The notes: generated by a model not told the origin, from the sequence alone. A DNA stretch of 43,533 nt from Bacillus sp. FJAT-27245 (GCF_001273955.1 NZ_LIGI01000001.1:4304837-4348369), one strand, 5' to 3'. Counted from the stretch's first letter, positions 8,808 to 18,021 are shown. Made by a program: numbers and translations.

Positions 8808-10115
8808 TTATTTATTCCGTGCTTTTTCCCATGCTTCTTTGGACGTTTTCACAACATCGTCCCAGTTGGCCTTGCCACTGACATATTTCTGGATTTCGAT
8901 ACCAAGTGTATCCTGTCCCCAGCCTGTTGGGTAGCCCATGAAGGTCCAGCCAATCGTCTTGCCTTCCTCTGCATACTTATAGATATCCTTGGCAAGCGGA
9001 TCTGAGATTTTAGAAGAATCATAGCCGCTATAGGCAGGAATGAATTTAAAATCGTTCAGGACTGTTTCTTTTCCTTCATCGGAAGTGTAGAGCCAGTCAA
9101 GGAATTTCTTCGCTTCTTTAATGGTCGCTTCATCCTTGTTGCTATTTACGCCCCAGTACATCGGAATGCCGACTGGAATGGAGTCTTCCTTGTAGCCTTC
9201 AACCGGGATTGGCAGGAGGCCGATGCCGTTATCGGCGAATTCCTGGTCGATGCCTGCAATTGAGCCGTATACCCAGTTACCCTGCTGGATCAACGCAACC
9301 TTTTGGAGCGAGAACAATTCTTCAACCTGTTTGGAATAGTCAAGGCTAACGACTGGTTGGGCAGAATACTCATTTTGAAGGTCAAGGACCTTTTTAAAGC
9401 TGTCGCCATACGTAAAATCAACATTCTTTGCTTCAAAAGCCTTCAATACGTTGCCGTCAAACTCACCTGCCAGGAATGCATTGGACAAATGAAGGCCTGT
9501 AACCCATGTTTCCTTTGCAGGAAGGGCGAATACTGCCTGAAGCCCAAGCTCTTTCTTTTTGCTGTCAAGCGTTTTCACGGCTTCTTCAAGTGCGGCAAAG
9601 CTCTTGATATCATCAGGATTGATGCCGGCCTTTTCGAAGATGGCTTTGTTATAGATTAATCCATAGCCTTCCTGGTTGTATGGAAGACCCATTACTTTGC
9701 CGTCCACTGTTACGCCATCAAGGGTTCCCTCAAGTGCTGCTTCGGCGGCTTTTGTGTCTGATAGGTCGGCAAGCTTGGATTTCCAGTCTTCAACATCCTG
9801 AGGGCCGCCGACATTGTAAATCGCAGGCTCCTTGCCTGATGCGAACTTGGACCTAAGCGCGGCACCATAGTCTTCACCGCCGCCGACTGTCGTGATATTA
9901 ATTTTTACGCCTTTGTTTTCTTTTTCATATTTTTTCGCAACCGCTTCAAACTGGTCTTTAAACTCTACTTTAAACTGGAAAATATCAATTGAAACGTCTT
10001 TCTTTTTCGAATCACTATCCTTGGAACTGCTAGATGAAGAGGAACATCCCGCGAGGACAAGGCTGAACAAAAGGAAAATTGCCAATAGGCTTGAAAAAAG
10101 CTTTTTCTGTTTCAT
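8808..10115 (-). CDS. Sugar ABC transporter substrate-binding lipoprotein (CUT1)
   Basis: This 435-aa receptor has a lipoprotein signal (LLAIFLLFSLVLAGC, Cys near residue 23) and a poly-Ser linker (seven Ser, then Asp/Lys). The mature part is a bacterial extracellular solute-binding protein of the MsmE/UgpB type: YEKENKGVKINITTVGGGEDYGAALRSKFASG, GLPYNQEGYGLIYNKAIFEKAG, FLDWLYTSDEGKETV. It is the first gene of the sugar operon and lies downstream of two cre/LacI-like sites. Its ligand is probably a mono- or oligosaccharide; no neighbouring enzyme pins it down. Confidence 0.93.
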   Translation of the reverse strand: MKQKKLFSSLLAIFLLFSLVLAGCSSSSSSSKDSDSKKKDVSIDIFQFKVEFKDQFEAVAKKYEKENKGVKINITTVGGGEDYGAALRSKFASGKEPAIYNVGGPQDVEDWKSKLADLSDTKAAEAALEGTLDGVTVDGKVMGLPYNQEGYGLIYNKAIFEKAGINPDDIKSFAALEEAVKTLDSKKKELGLQAVFALPAKETWVTGLHLSNAFLAGEFDGNVLKAFEAKNVDFTYGDSFKKVLDLQNEYSAQPVVSLDYSKQVEELFSLQKVALIQQGNWVYGSIAGIDQEFADNGIGLLPIPVEGYKEDSIPVGIPMYWGVNSNKDEATIKEAKKFLDWLYTSDEGKETVLNDFKFIPAYSGYDSSKISDPLAKDIYKYAEEGKTIGWTFMGYPTGWGQDTLGIEIQKYVSGKANWDDVVKTSKEAWEKARNK

Positions 10116-10224
10116 AACGAACCCCCGTTAATTAAGTGTTAAGCACGCGAAAATAGATTTTTTACACAACATTTCAAAATGGCCGCCCCAAAAGCCGAAA
10201 CGGCAGGTACCAGTGCACCTTTTG

Positions 10225-10238
10225 TGAAATCGTTTGCA
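10225..10238. promoter_or_regulatory. cre / LacI-type operator, site 1
   Basis: TGAAATCGTTTGCA matches the CcpA cre consensus TGWAARCGYTWNCW at 13 of 14 positions. It shares CGTTTGCAC with site 2. A weaker AAAGCGTT dyad follows at about 10241-10248. It could bind CcpA, the local LacI regulator, or both. Confidence 0.6.
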
Positions 10239-10314
10239 CTAAAGCGTTAAAAAAAAAGCGCTGTCAAGCGAAATACCAATGTTTAGCTGCACTATCCCTC
10301 CCTTTTCTATTTCG

Positions 10315-10328
10315 AGAAAGCGTTTGCA
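10315..10328. promoter_or_regulatory. cre / LacI-type operator, site 2
   Basis: AGAAAGCGTTTGCA matches 13 of 14 cre positions. It is centred 90 bases from site 1, a spacing that would allow looping by a LacI tetramer or dimer pair. It lies upstream of the sugar-binding protein gene. Confidence 0.6.
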
Positions 10329-10407
10329 CATATTTGCCCATTCATCGTATCACGTCTGCCATACACGTGGCAATCTTTTTATTTTCAAAATTTAACAAAT
10401 GCCTTTG

Positions 10408-10737
10408 TCACGGTTCCCAAAAGCCATCGATTGGTTCGGGCTGATGGCCGTTAGATTCCAGATTGACCTTGTTTCCGGCTACTTCGATCCCTTCCGATTC
10501 AAGCAGAATAATTTGCTGAAAACGCGTCTCTTCATCCTGGATGGCAATCTCGCCCCGAGCGTTTACAACCCGATGCCATGGAAGGCTGTATTTTCCGCTC
10601 ATCGAATGGAGAATCCGGACAACCTGCCTCGCAGCCCTTGGACTCCCCGCAAGCCTGGCGATTTGTCCATAAGTCATTACTTTTCCAGGTGGAATGGCAC
10701 GGATTATCTCAATCGTTCTTTCAGTGAATGGTTTCAT
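10408..10737 (-). CDS. Alkyltransferase-like protein (ATL, MGMT family, Trp for Cys)
   Basis: This 109-aa protein has the DNA-binding domain of O6-methylguanine methyltransferases: IPPGKVMTYGQIARLAGSPRAARQVVRIL with the arginine finger. The active-site motif is PWHRVV (residues 53-58) where true methyltransferases have PCHRVV, so it cannot accept the alkyl group. This Trp form defines the ATL proteins (E. coli YbaZ, S. pombe Atl1), which bind O6-alkylguanine and recruit nucleotide excision repair. It is a single-gene unit between the sugar operon and a divergent GGDEF gene. Length and motif make the call firm. Confidence 0.93.
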   Translation of the reverse strand: MKPFTERTIEIIRAIPPGKVMTYGQIARLAGSPRAARQVVRILHSMSGKYSLPWHRVVNARGEIAIQDEETRFQQIILLESEGIEVAGNKVNLESNGHQPEPIDGFWEP

Positions 10738-10966
10738 TTCTTTGCCCGCTTTCTTTTGGCTAGTATTATTGTTATATATTGAACTTTATCATTTTTAATG
10801 GATAGTCTGCCTTCTTCTAATCTTCTCATTGACATATTCATCAACGGCATTGAAAATATTACCATATAGTGAAAATATTTCTGATTACTCTAAAAATAAA
10901 CCTGCAAACGATAACAACTTTAAAGTATTATTATTGGTATAGGATTGGGAAGGGGCAGCAATTTCA

Positions 10967-12226
10967 ATGTGGAGAACAAGAATATTTGATTTTCTATTGT
11001 TTTTTTCCGCACTGGCGATAGCCGTGCATACGCGGAGCCTGGATGTTCAAGTAGATCTGTATATGAAAGCATTGTTTTTGTTTTGGGCTTTTTCGACCCT
11101 TTACCATCGTTTGCGTGTTGTCAAAAAAACCGGCAATACGACAGTTGACTATGGAATCAGCTACAGCCTGTCATTTGGAATTTTTGCCGGGCCGCTTGGG
11201 CTGTTCATCTTTGAAACAATATACCGGTTTACAGTTTATGTGAATCGGAAACGGACAAAGACAGCAGATCCGGAAGAATTTTGGGATACGTTCTATAACA
11301 TAGGATCATTTTCGCTTGCCTATTCCGCTGCCTACTATTTGTATTATCTGTTGATTCCAATTTTTGAGCCACTGCCATTTGGCTTTTGGATATTGTTGTT
11401 TTTACTCGTATTTGTTACTTCATTTTTGATAGATACCTTTCTGATTACCATATTCTTTATGCTCGGTGATGTAAAAACCTTCGGGGATGCTTATGATTTT
11501 TATAAAAGCAGGAGCCTGACCGATATGGGGAAGACAGCGTTAACGAATGGGCTATTGCTTCTTTTCATCCATGACGCTGAATGGGCAACGCTCCTTGCCC
11601 TGTTCTTATTGAATTACCTTGTCAGCCTATCCTTCTACTCAAAATCCCAAAGCATACAGGATAAATATGAGCGGGACAAATTTGAGCAGATGGCGTATAC
11701 AGACTATCTGACAGGCATCAATAACAGGGCCTATATGGACAAGAAGATGACGGAACTGAGCCAGACTGAGGAGTTTATCGGCATTGTCGTCGCCGATATC
11801 GACAAGTTCAAGAGTATCAACGATAATTACAACCACTCCGTCGGCGACCAGGTCATCCGGCATTTTGCCAAACAGCTGAAAAGCTATCTGAATGTTAACG
11901 ACAGCCTATTCCGGAGCGGCGGCGAAGAATTCACACTGTTCCTTAGAAACAGGAATTACTCTCAATGTGTCGATTTGGTCGAAAGGATACTGCGAGGGGT
12001 AGAAAACAGCATTGTTGAAGTCGAATTCCATTCAAAGACGGTTCCTATCTCCTATACATCGTCTTTCGGGCTCTATTTTTATAAAATTTCAGCACAGGTC
12101 CCCCTCGAAAAAGGGTATATTCTTGCCGACCAGCTGCTGCTTGAATCCAAGCAGGATGGCCGAAACAGGATAACAGCGGAAAATGGCTGCGCCAATGCCG
12201 GCAAGCTTGTCCTCGTTAACAATTGA
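10967..12226 (+). CDS. Membrane-bound diguanylate cyclase (GGDEF)
   Basis: This 419-aa enzyme makes cyclic di-GMP from two GTP. Residues 1 to about 225 form a membrane sensor of six or seven hydrophobic segments of unrecognised type. The GGDEF domain starts near residue 245 with DYLTGINNRAYMD, then DIDKFKSINDNYNHSVGDQVI (metal/GTP-binding), then RSGGEEF (about 316-322). The product-inhibition site expected five residues before GGEEF reads NVND instead of RxxD, so this cyclase probably lacks canonical feedback inhibition. The domain order is membrane sensor then GGDEF. The gene has its own hairpin terminator and appears monocistronic. Confidence 0.95.
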   Translation: MWRTRIFDFLLFFSALAIAVHTRSLDVQVDLYMKALFLFWAFSTLYHRLRVVKKTGNTTVDYGISYSLSFGIFAGPLGLFIFETIYRFTVYVNRKRTKTADPEEFWDTFYNIGSFSLAYSAAYYLYYLLIPIFEPLPFGFWILLFLLVFVTSFLIDTFLITIFFMLGDVKTFGDAYDFYKSRSLTDMGKTALTNGLLLLFIHDAEWATLLALFLLNYLVSLSFYSKSQSIQDKYERDKFEQMAYTDYLTGINNRAYMDKKMTELSQTEEFIGIVVADIDKFKSINDNYNHSVGDQVIRHFAKQLKSYLNVNDSLFRSGGEEFTLFLRNRNYSQCVDLVERILRGVENSIVEVEFHSKTVPISYTSSFGLYFYKISAQVPLEKGYILADQLLLESKQDGRNRITAENGCANAGKLVLVNN

Positions 12227-12238
12227 AGGGTGACGTTA

Positions 12239-12268
12239 AACGCTGATTGGAATCCGAATCAGCGTTTT
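12239..12268 (+). terminator. Terminator of the GGDEF gene
   Basis: AACGCTGATT (12239-12248) pairs with AATCAGCGTT (12257-12266), followed by TTCC. Confidence 0.8.
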
Positions 12269-12476
12269 CCAACCTTTTTCCCATGGGCAACAGTCTTATA
12301 TCCTTGGCATTGTTCACTAATTTTGCATTTTATTTTTTTCCTAAAATTGTTGTATAATAATTCGTGGTGATTTTTTCAGTTTCTGTTCTGGGTTGAAAAT
12401 ATAGCAACAAGGGTAGTAATTTTGGTAATGCATCCATTATCCCAAGGAGATTTATAGGAAAGAGAGTGTGTTCATA

Positions 12477-13196
12477 ATGGGCCGCAAATGGAATAACATC
12501 AAGGAGAAAAAGGCATCCAAGGATGCGAATACAAGCAGGATTTACGCAAAGTTTGGCCGCGAGATTTATGTAGCTGCCAAGCAGGGCGAGCCGGATCCCG
12601 AATCGAACCAGGCACTCAAGGTCGTCCTCGAGCGGGCAAAAACATACAATGTGCCCAAGGCCATTGTTGATCGTGCAATCGAGAAGGCAAAAGGCGGTTC
12701 CGATGAGAACTATAGTGAACTGCGCTACGAAGGCTTTGGGCCAAACGGGTCAATGGTCATTGTCGATGCCCTTACAAACAATGTGAACCGGACCGCTTCG
12801 GAAGTCCGCGCGGCGTTTGGCAAAAACGGCGGAAATATGGGGGTCAGCGGATCTGTTGCCTATATGTTCGATGCGACAGCCGTTTTCGGGGTCGAAGGAA
12901 AAACGGCCGATGAAGTTCTCGAACTATTGATGGAAGCAGACCTTGACGTCCGGGACATCCTTGAAGAAGATGATGCGGTCATCGTCTATGCGGAACCGGA
13001 TCAATTCCATGCCGTTCAGGAAGCGTTCAAAAATGCGGGAATTACCGAGTTTACAGTAGCGGAATTGACAATGCTGGCGCAAAACGATGTAACCCTCCCT
13101 GCCGATGCGCAAGCGAAATTTGAAAAAATGATTGATGCGCTTGACGACCTGGAGGACGTCCGGCAGGTGTATCATAATGTTGATTTGGGAGAATAG
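12477..13196 (+). CDS. YebC/PmpR-family regulatory protein (YeeI-like)
   Basis: This cytosolic protein of 239 aa carries the family N-terminus [36 protein letters not shown] and the acidic middle/C-terminal domains ([54 protein letters not shown]). The [12 protein letters not shown] start and KQGEPDPE are typical of the YeeI subgroup in Bacillus. Members of the family act as transcription factors or as translation factors that relieve ribosome stalling at proline runs; which applies here is not visible. I chose ATG 12477 with AGGAAAGAG upstream. A GTG at 12468 in frame is an alternative start. Confidence 0.93.
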   Translation: MGRKWNNIKEKKASKDANTSRIYAKFGREIYVAAKQGEPDPESNQALKVVLERAKTYNVPKAIVDRAIEKAKGGSDENYSELRYEGFGPNGSMVIVDALTNNVNRTASEVRAAFGKNGGNMGVSGSVAYMFDATAVFGVEGKTADEVLELLMEADLDVRDILEEDDAVIVYAEPDQFHAVQEAFKNAGITEFTVAELTMLAQNDVTLPADAQAKFEKMIDALDDLEDVRQVYHNVDLGE

Positions 13197-13213
13197 GCAA
13201 TCCATTCCTTTAT

Positions 13214-13246
13214 ACAGGCTTTCCGGTTAGGAAGGCCTGTTTTTTG
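13214..13246 (+). terminator. Terminator of the YebC/YeeI-family gene
   Basis: CAGGC-TTCC and GGAA-GCCTG form a stem around GGTTA, followed by six T. Confidence 0.9.
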
Positions 13247-13331
13247 TTGGCAGCGGTGAATCTTTTTGCCGCTGCCAACGTATTTCTTAAATACGGGCGC
13301 CCTAGTTTCGCGGCCGGGAAGGAGAAGTTTT

Positions 13332-15011
13332 ATGGGAAATATTTATCTATTTTCATTGATTGCAGGGTTGCTGATGGCTCTTTTAATCGTTCCCTTTTAC
13401 GGGCAACCAGGCCCGAAAAGGAAAAGTGAAAAATCAGGCCTTGCCCCGCACATTGTACTGGCAGTCCTGCTCATTGTATTGGTTTTTACATTGTATTATC
13501 TATTAAATATCGACAGGAACCTTACTTCCCTATGGTTTCTCATTCTTGTTTCTTCCGCTGTCGGAGCCTTGTTCTCGACGGGAAAGGAACAAATAGTTAA
13601 AGCATTGCTTTTTTTGGGGAGCCTTGTATTCTGTCTCTACCTGTTGACGGCGTTCCTCTTTAACGCAAATGAAAAGTTTGAAACGGCAAAAATGGACCAG
13701 CGGACGGAAATCAAAACATTTGATGAGACGAAAACGCCGGCGAGCGTTCCACCCCAATTTGCCCGCAATAAGATGAGAAAGGCATTCGGGCAGGTTCCGA
13801 ACACAAGCTATTACGAGTTGGGCAGACTGCAAATCCAAAAGGTGAAGGGCGAATATGTGTATATTGCGCCCGTCGAATTTTCCGGAATCTTCAAATGGTG
13901 GAACGGCAAGACGACGCCTGGCTATTTTACGCTGAGCGCCACCGACTCGACAGCAAATCCGAAGTTTGTGAAATCAGAAATGGCTTACACCCCGTCCTCC
14001 TACTTCGGAAAAAACATTGAGCGCCGTATCCGGATGCAGTATCCGAAATCGATTTTTTACGGCGACGTCCAGTTGGAAGTGGATGAAAGCGGAAAGCCAT
14101 TCTATATCCGTTCTTACGGAAACTTCATTTCAGCAAGGAACGGCTTTGATGTTAAAGGGATTGTAATGGTCGACCCGTTAAGCGGGCAGACGGAGGAATA
14201 TGCCCTGAATGAAATCCCCAATTTCATAGACGGAGCGGTTTCTCCAGAGGTCGTGAGCCTGCAGAACAGTTATTTCGGTAATTATATCCACGGCTTCTGG
14301 AACAGCGTATTCGGGAAAAAGGATGTGAAGCTGCCTTCGGATGAAGGGACAGAGGCGAACGTTACGCCAATTTTCGATGAAAAAGGCACGATGTACTATT
14401 TTACCGACTTCACAAGCCCTAAGGAAGGCGTCGACTCGATGCTCGGCTATTCCCTAACGGACTCAAGGACGGGTAAAGCAACCTATTACACCGGCAACCT
14501 CGAAGAATCGTATATGGATTCCGAAGGCGCATTGCAAATCATCGAGAAGAAATTCATTGAAAAGAAATGGAAAGGCAAAATGCCGGTCCTCTACAACTTC
14601 TATGGGGAAGCAAGCTGGCTGACGCCAGTCCTTGATTCTAACGGCTTTTTGCAAAATTACTTTATCGTCTCGGCGGCAAATCCTGAAACATCGGTATACG
14701 GAACGACTCCGAACGATGCCCTCCGGCAATATAAGCTTGCCCTTCAGCGAGGAGGTGGAGGGCTTGACGGCAGGTCGGAAGCCGAGGAGAAACAGGTAAG
14801 CGGAACCGTCCTTCGCGTATATAAGGAAAAGTCCGGCGATTATACAGCCGTTTCCTTCCTGCTCGACAATAAGCAGAGCTATATTATCTCTTCGGAACGC
14901 GAACCATTGGCGATTTACCTGAAGGAAGGCGACAAGGTACAGCTAACCTACCAGGATACAGGGGAAGGTTTCCTCCCCGTCGTGCAGGTTAGAATAGAGG
15001 GTTTGAATTAA
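13332..15011 (+). CDS. Membrane-anchored protein of unknown function
   Basis: I do not recognise this 559-aa protein. It begins MGNIYLFSLIAGLLMALLIVPF and has four hydrophobic segments in the first 110 residues. These are followed by about 450 residues of soluble, probably extracytoplasmic, sequence rich in Tyr, Phe and Gly (for example YYELGRLQIQKVKGEYVYIAPVEFSGIFKWW). The last 70 residues (KQVSGTVLRVYKEKSGDYTAVSFLLDNKQSYII...EGDKVQLTYQ) look like a small beta-barrel/OB-type module. ATG 13332 is chosen for its GGAAGGAGAA site; an in-frame ATG at 13266 has none. It is flanked by terminators on both sides and so forms a single-gene unit. Confidence 0.85.
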   Translation: MGNIYLFSLIAGLLMALLIVPFYGQPGPKRKSEKSGLAPHIVLAVLLIVLVFTLYYLLNIDRNLTSLWFLILVSSAVGALFSTGKEQIVKALLFLGSLVFCLYLLTAFLFNANEKFETAKMDQRTEIKTFDETKTPASVPPQFARNKMRKAFGQVPNTSYYELGRLQIQKVKGEYVYIAPVEFSGIFKWWNGKTTPGYFTLSATDSTANPKFVKSEMAYTPSSYFGKNIERRIRMQYPKSIFYGDVQLEVDESGKPFYIRSYGNFISARNGFDVKGIVMVDPLSGQTEEYALNEIPNFIDGAVSPEVVSLQNSYFGNYIHGFWNSVFGKKDVKLPSDEGTEANVTPIFDEKGTMYYFTDFTSPKEGVDSMLGYSLTDSRTGKATYYTGNLEESYMDSEGALQIIEKKFIEKKWKGKMPVLYNFYGEASWLTPVLDSNGFLQNYFIVSAANPETSVYGTTPNDALRQYKLALQRGGGGLDGRSEAEEKQVSGTVLRVYKEKSGDYTAVSFLLDNKQSYIISSEREPLAIYLKEGDKVQLTYQDTGEGFLPVVQVRIEGLN

Positions 15012-15055
15012 CGAAAAAACACGATGAGCGAATCAAGGCTCATCGTGTTTTTTCG
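15012..15055. terminator. Bidirectional terminator
   Basis: An 18-bp perfect inverted repeat (15012-15029 and 15038-15055) with A6/T6 flanks serves both the 559-aa protein gene and any minus-strand transcription. Confidence 0.92.
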
Positions 15056-15247
15056 TATGTCGTGTTTCTCAATGGTCCTTCACGACAAAGAATGGGTTTA
15101 ACAAATGTGCTGATGCGGGACCTATGGGCATTCCTTTGGGGAACTAGTAGATATATTAGTGATCGAACAGCTGGGGGCACCACCTCATTCGGGCACTAAA
15201 GAAGGATAAACCACTTCTAAAAAGAGCTTTTTCAATTAGTCCTTCCC

Positions 15248-15751
15248 TCATTTTACCCATTTCCGGAGAAGCGGCCCTGTATCACCGTAAACCGGATCTT
15301 TTTCAGGAACCGGGACATTCCGGATTTCCTGGAGTGCCTGGGCGCGGCCAGCCGGATCCTTCTCCTTCATATTCGGGCTCGCCCCTTCTGGATAAGCTCC
15401 AACTACCTCAAAGTCTTCGCTGCCTTCAATCAGCTTATGGCCGGTTCCCGCTGGCAGGAGGATAACATCTCCGGCCTTCAGATCGACCCGTTCACCCGCA
15501 TCGCCGCCCAGGAGGACGGTTGCCTGTCCGGATTTAACTCCAAGCACCTCATGCGTGTTGCTATGGTAATGATGATAGTCGAAGATGCCGCCTGACCAGC
15601 TGCCAGTCCATTTATGACGGTTGAATGTTTCCTCTATTCCATTTGGATTGTCGTTAAAGACACCTTGATAAACAATTACTGGCAAGTCAGGATTGTTTGG
15701 GATTTGTCCATCGTCTTTCAGGAAAAAAGATTGTTCATTTGTTGTTGCCAA
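15248..15751 (-). CDS. Cupin-domain protein (YjlB-like)
   Basis: This 167-aa single-cupin protein starts ATTNEQSFFLKDDGQIPNNPDLPVIVYQGVF, as in Bacillus YjlB. Cupin motif 1 appears as FDYHHYHSNTHEVLGVKSGQATVLLGG and motif 2 as LKAGDVILLPAGTGHKLI. The His cluster is suited to a divalent metal. Its catalytic role, if any, is unknown. It is the downstream neighbour of the zinc metallopeptidase gene (40 bases) on the same strand and may be co-transcribed. Confidence 0.85.
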   Translation of the reverse strand: MATTNEQSFFLKDDGQIPNNPDLPVIVYQGVFNDNPNGIEETFNRHKWTGSWSGGIFDYHHYHSNTHEVLGVKSGQATVLLGGDAGERVDLKAGDVILLPAGTGHKLIEGSEDFEVVGAYPEGASPNMKEKDPAGRAQALQEIRNVPVPEKDPVYGDTGPLLRKWVK

Positions 15752-15791
15752 AATGAAACTCCCCTTTCTCTAAAATGATTCCCTAAGACCC

Positions 15792-16646
15792 TTACAGATT
15801 CTTGGCGTTGAAGGTGTCCCCTCCTTCAATCGTACCCGTCTTGAAGCCTTTGTAAAACCAGCGCTTCCTCTGCTCGGATGTTCCGTGTGTAAAGCTTTCA
15901 GGTACGACATAACCCCGAGCCCTTTTCTGGATCGTGTCATCACCAACAGCAGTAGCCGCATTGAGTGCTTCCTCCAGGTCCCCCTCCTCAAGAAGATTCA
16001 TGTTCTGGGCCCTGTTTGCCCAGACGCCGGCGAAGTAATCCGCCTGTAATTCCATACGGACCTGATATTTATTGTATTCCGTCTCGCTAAGCCTCTGCCG
16101 GAGCGACGCCATTTTTTCCGATGTCCCCAATAATGTCTGGACATGGTGCCCAACCTCGTGGGCAATCACATACGCCATCGCAAAATCGCCCGGCGCCTGG
16201 AACTTGTCCTGGAGTTCCTTGTAAAAACTTAGGTCAATATACAGCTTTTCATCACCTGGACAATAGAATGGCCCGACTGCCGATCCCGCCACGCCACAGG
16301 CAGACTGGACAGTTCCCGAATACAAAACAAGCGTCGGCTCCCTGTATTCCATGCCTTCCTCTTTGAAAATTTCCGTCCAGACCTGTTCCGTGTCAGCCAA
16401 AACGACGGAAACGAACTGTGCGAGCTCTTTTTCTTCTGCGGTTTCCTGGTATGGCGGCGGGGATTCAAGCCCCGTCCCGCTTCCACCTAGGTTATTGAGC
16501 ACGTCTCCTATATTGCCGCCGCCAAGAAACGTCATAATCAAAACAAGGATAATCCCGCCAATTCCCCCGCCCATGAGCATACCGCCTCCGCCCATGCCTC
16601 TTCTATCTTCAACATTTGAACTTCCCTGTCTACCTTTCCATTGCAT
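15792..16646 (-). CDS. Neutral zinc metallopeptidase (YpfJ / PF04228 family)
   Basis: This 284-aa membrane-anchored protein begins MQWKGRQGSSNVEDRRG, then a Gly/Met-rich tract and one membrane segment (IGGIILVLIMTFLGG). The C-terminal peptidase-like domain has AHEVGHHVQ (HExxH at about 163-167) and ELQADYFAGVWA with the third-ligand Glu. I set the start at 16646 because AGGAGG at 16655-16660 is perfectly placed. The open frame extends 87 bases further upstream, but that part has no ribosome site. The family is widespread; no physiological substrate is established to my knowledge. Confidence 0.9.
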   Translation of the reverse strand: MQWKGRQGSSNVEDRRGMGGGGMLMGGGIGGIILVLIMTFLGGGNIGDVLNNLGGSGTGLESPPPYQETAEEKELAQFVSVVLADTEQVWTEIFKEEGMEYREPTLVLYSGTVQSACGVAGSAVGPFYCPGDEKLYIDLSFYKELQDKFQAPGDFAMAYVIAHEVGHHVQTLLGTSEKMASLRQRLSETEYNKYQVRMELQADYFAGVWANRAQNMNLLEEGDLEEALNAATAVGDDTIQKRARGYVVPESFTHGTSEQRKRWFYKGFKTGTIEGGDTFNAKNL

Positions 16647-16865
16647 AGGTTGTTCCTCCTCGGAGTATTTAAAGTGAGCAACAGTCATTTCTACCCTTTT
16701 ACCCCGATATGATTTTTTTAAAATCAATTTCATTTGGGATTATTTTCTCAAATCACCCCCTGTTGTTCGTTATAAAAAAACGACCCCAAATCTCTCATTG
16801 AGATATACATAAGTTTTTATTATACATAAGTAACAATTCAACCACATAATACTTATAAATTGGAT

Positions 16866-16899
16866 TTAAAAAAGCATGGGCCATCTCCGGCCCATGCTT
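16866..16899 (-). terminator. Terminator of the FAD oxidoreductase gene
   Basis: AAGCATGGGCC (16872-16882) pairs with GGCCCATGCTT (16889-16899); on the minus strand a U-run follows. It begins only four bases from the stop codon. Confidence 0.9.
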
Positions 16900-16902
16900 C
16901 CT

Positions 16903-18021
16903 TTAATATCCAATTATCCCGCCAATATCATAAAGGTTCAAATCAATATCAACTTCCAGCCCAAGTGCCATCTTAGCAAGCTGCCCTCCTAGAAACGGCC
17001 CGACAGTCAGCCCCGATGCCCCGAGCCCGTTTGCAAAAAGCAGATTCCCATATCCAGGAATTTCACCGATAACTGGAAGGAAGCCCGGTGTGTATGGCCT
17101 GTATCCGACCCGGGCTTCCACAAACTCAGCGTCCATTAGCCTCGGCGCGGTAGCCAAGGCCTTATTGAGCACTTCATGCAGCCCGCCCGCGGTCACCCTC
17201 ATGTCAAAATTCTTGTCTTCTTCGTGTGTTGTCCCGATGACAATTTTGCCGCCATCGAATGCAAGGATATATTGATCGCTCGGAGGCATTACGACAGGCC
17301 ATTCACCTGTCTCCTTTCCGTCAATACGCAAATGGACAATCTGGCCTTTTTGGGCTGAAAGCTTCAAATTGATTCCCAATGGTTCCAATAGTTCTCCCGC
17401 CCACGCACCGGCTGCCACAATGACGGTATCAGCTTTATAGTACATTTCATCTGCCGTCACACCCGTGACTGAATTCCCGGAAAACTCAAGCCTTGCCGAA
17501 CCTTCGATAACCTTAGCGCCATGCTTTACGGCAGCATGGATCAGTGCATTTCTTAACGCTCGCCCGTCAACGCGGGCCGCACCGCCAACATGAACCGAAG
17601 CAAATTCATCCGAAACAGGCGGAAACAGCCGTGCGGCCTGCCCCGATTCAAGCTGGCGGATTTCACCTATCTCAGGCGCATCCTCCCTCCTGGCAAGCGC
17701 CCGCTCTTCCATTTTCGCAAGCTTATCCGTGTCAGTATGCAGGCTCAAAGCGCCAACCCGCGCATAACCGGTTTCTGTTTCGCCATCCTCTTCAAGCTGC
17801 CGTATGAGAGAGGAATAATAGGCCGCTCCACCCTTCGCAAGCGCATACCATGCTTTGTTCCGTCGCTGGGACAGCCATGGACAGATAATCCCAGCCGCCG
17901 CATCGGTTGCCTGGCCGGGATCATGCCGGTCAATGACTGTTACATCGGCGCCAGCCTTTGCGAGATGGTAGGCAGTCGACGCTCCCAGGACGCCGGCTCC
18001 AATTACAATGATTTTTTTCAT
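16903..18021 (-). CDS. FAD-dependent amino-acid oxidoreductase (DadA/YurR-like)
   Basis: This is a flavoprotein of the D-amino-acid/glycine oxidase family. The dinucleotide-binding motif is at the N-terminus (KKIIVIGAGVLGASTAYHLAKAGADVTVIDR), with a second FAD motif ATDAAAGIICPWLSQRR. The C-terminal ARVGYRPYTPGFLPVIGEIPGYGNLLFANGLGASGLTVGP is the conserved FAD/substrate end. The 372-aa length resembles Bacillus YurR. The start is taken as ATG 18021; a TTG lies one codon upstream. It probably deaminates or demethylates a small amine or amino acid. It stands alone, with no partner genes to suggest the substrate. Confidence 0.88.
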   Translation of the reverse strand: MKKIIVIGAGVLGASTAYHLAKAGADVTVIDRHDPGQATDAAAGIICPWLSQRRNKAWYALAKGGAAYYSSLIRQLEEDGETETGYARVGALSLHTDTDKLAKMEERALARREDAPEIGEIRQLESGQAARLFPPVSDEFASVHVGGAARVDGRALRNALIHAAVKHGAKVIEGSARLEFSGNSVTGVTADEMYYKADTVIVAAGAWAGELLEPLGINLKLSAQKGQIVHLRIDGKETGEWPVVMPPSDQYILAFDGGKIVIGTTHEEDKNFDMRVTAGGLHEVLNKALATAPRLMDAEFVEARVGYRPYTPGFLPVIGEIPGYGNLLFANGLGASGLTVGPFLGGQLAKMALGLEVDIDLNLYDIGGIIGY

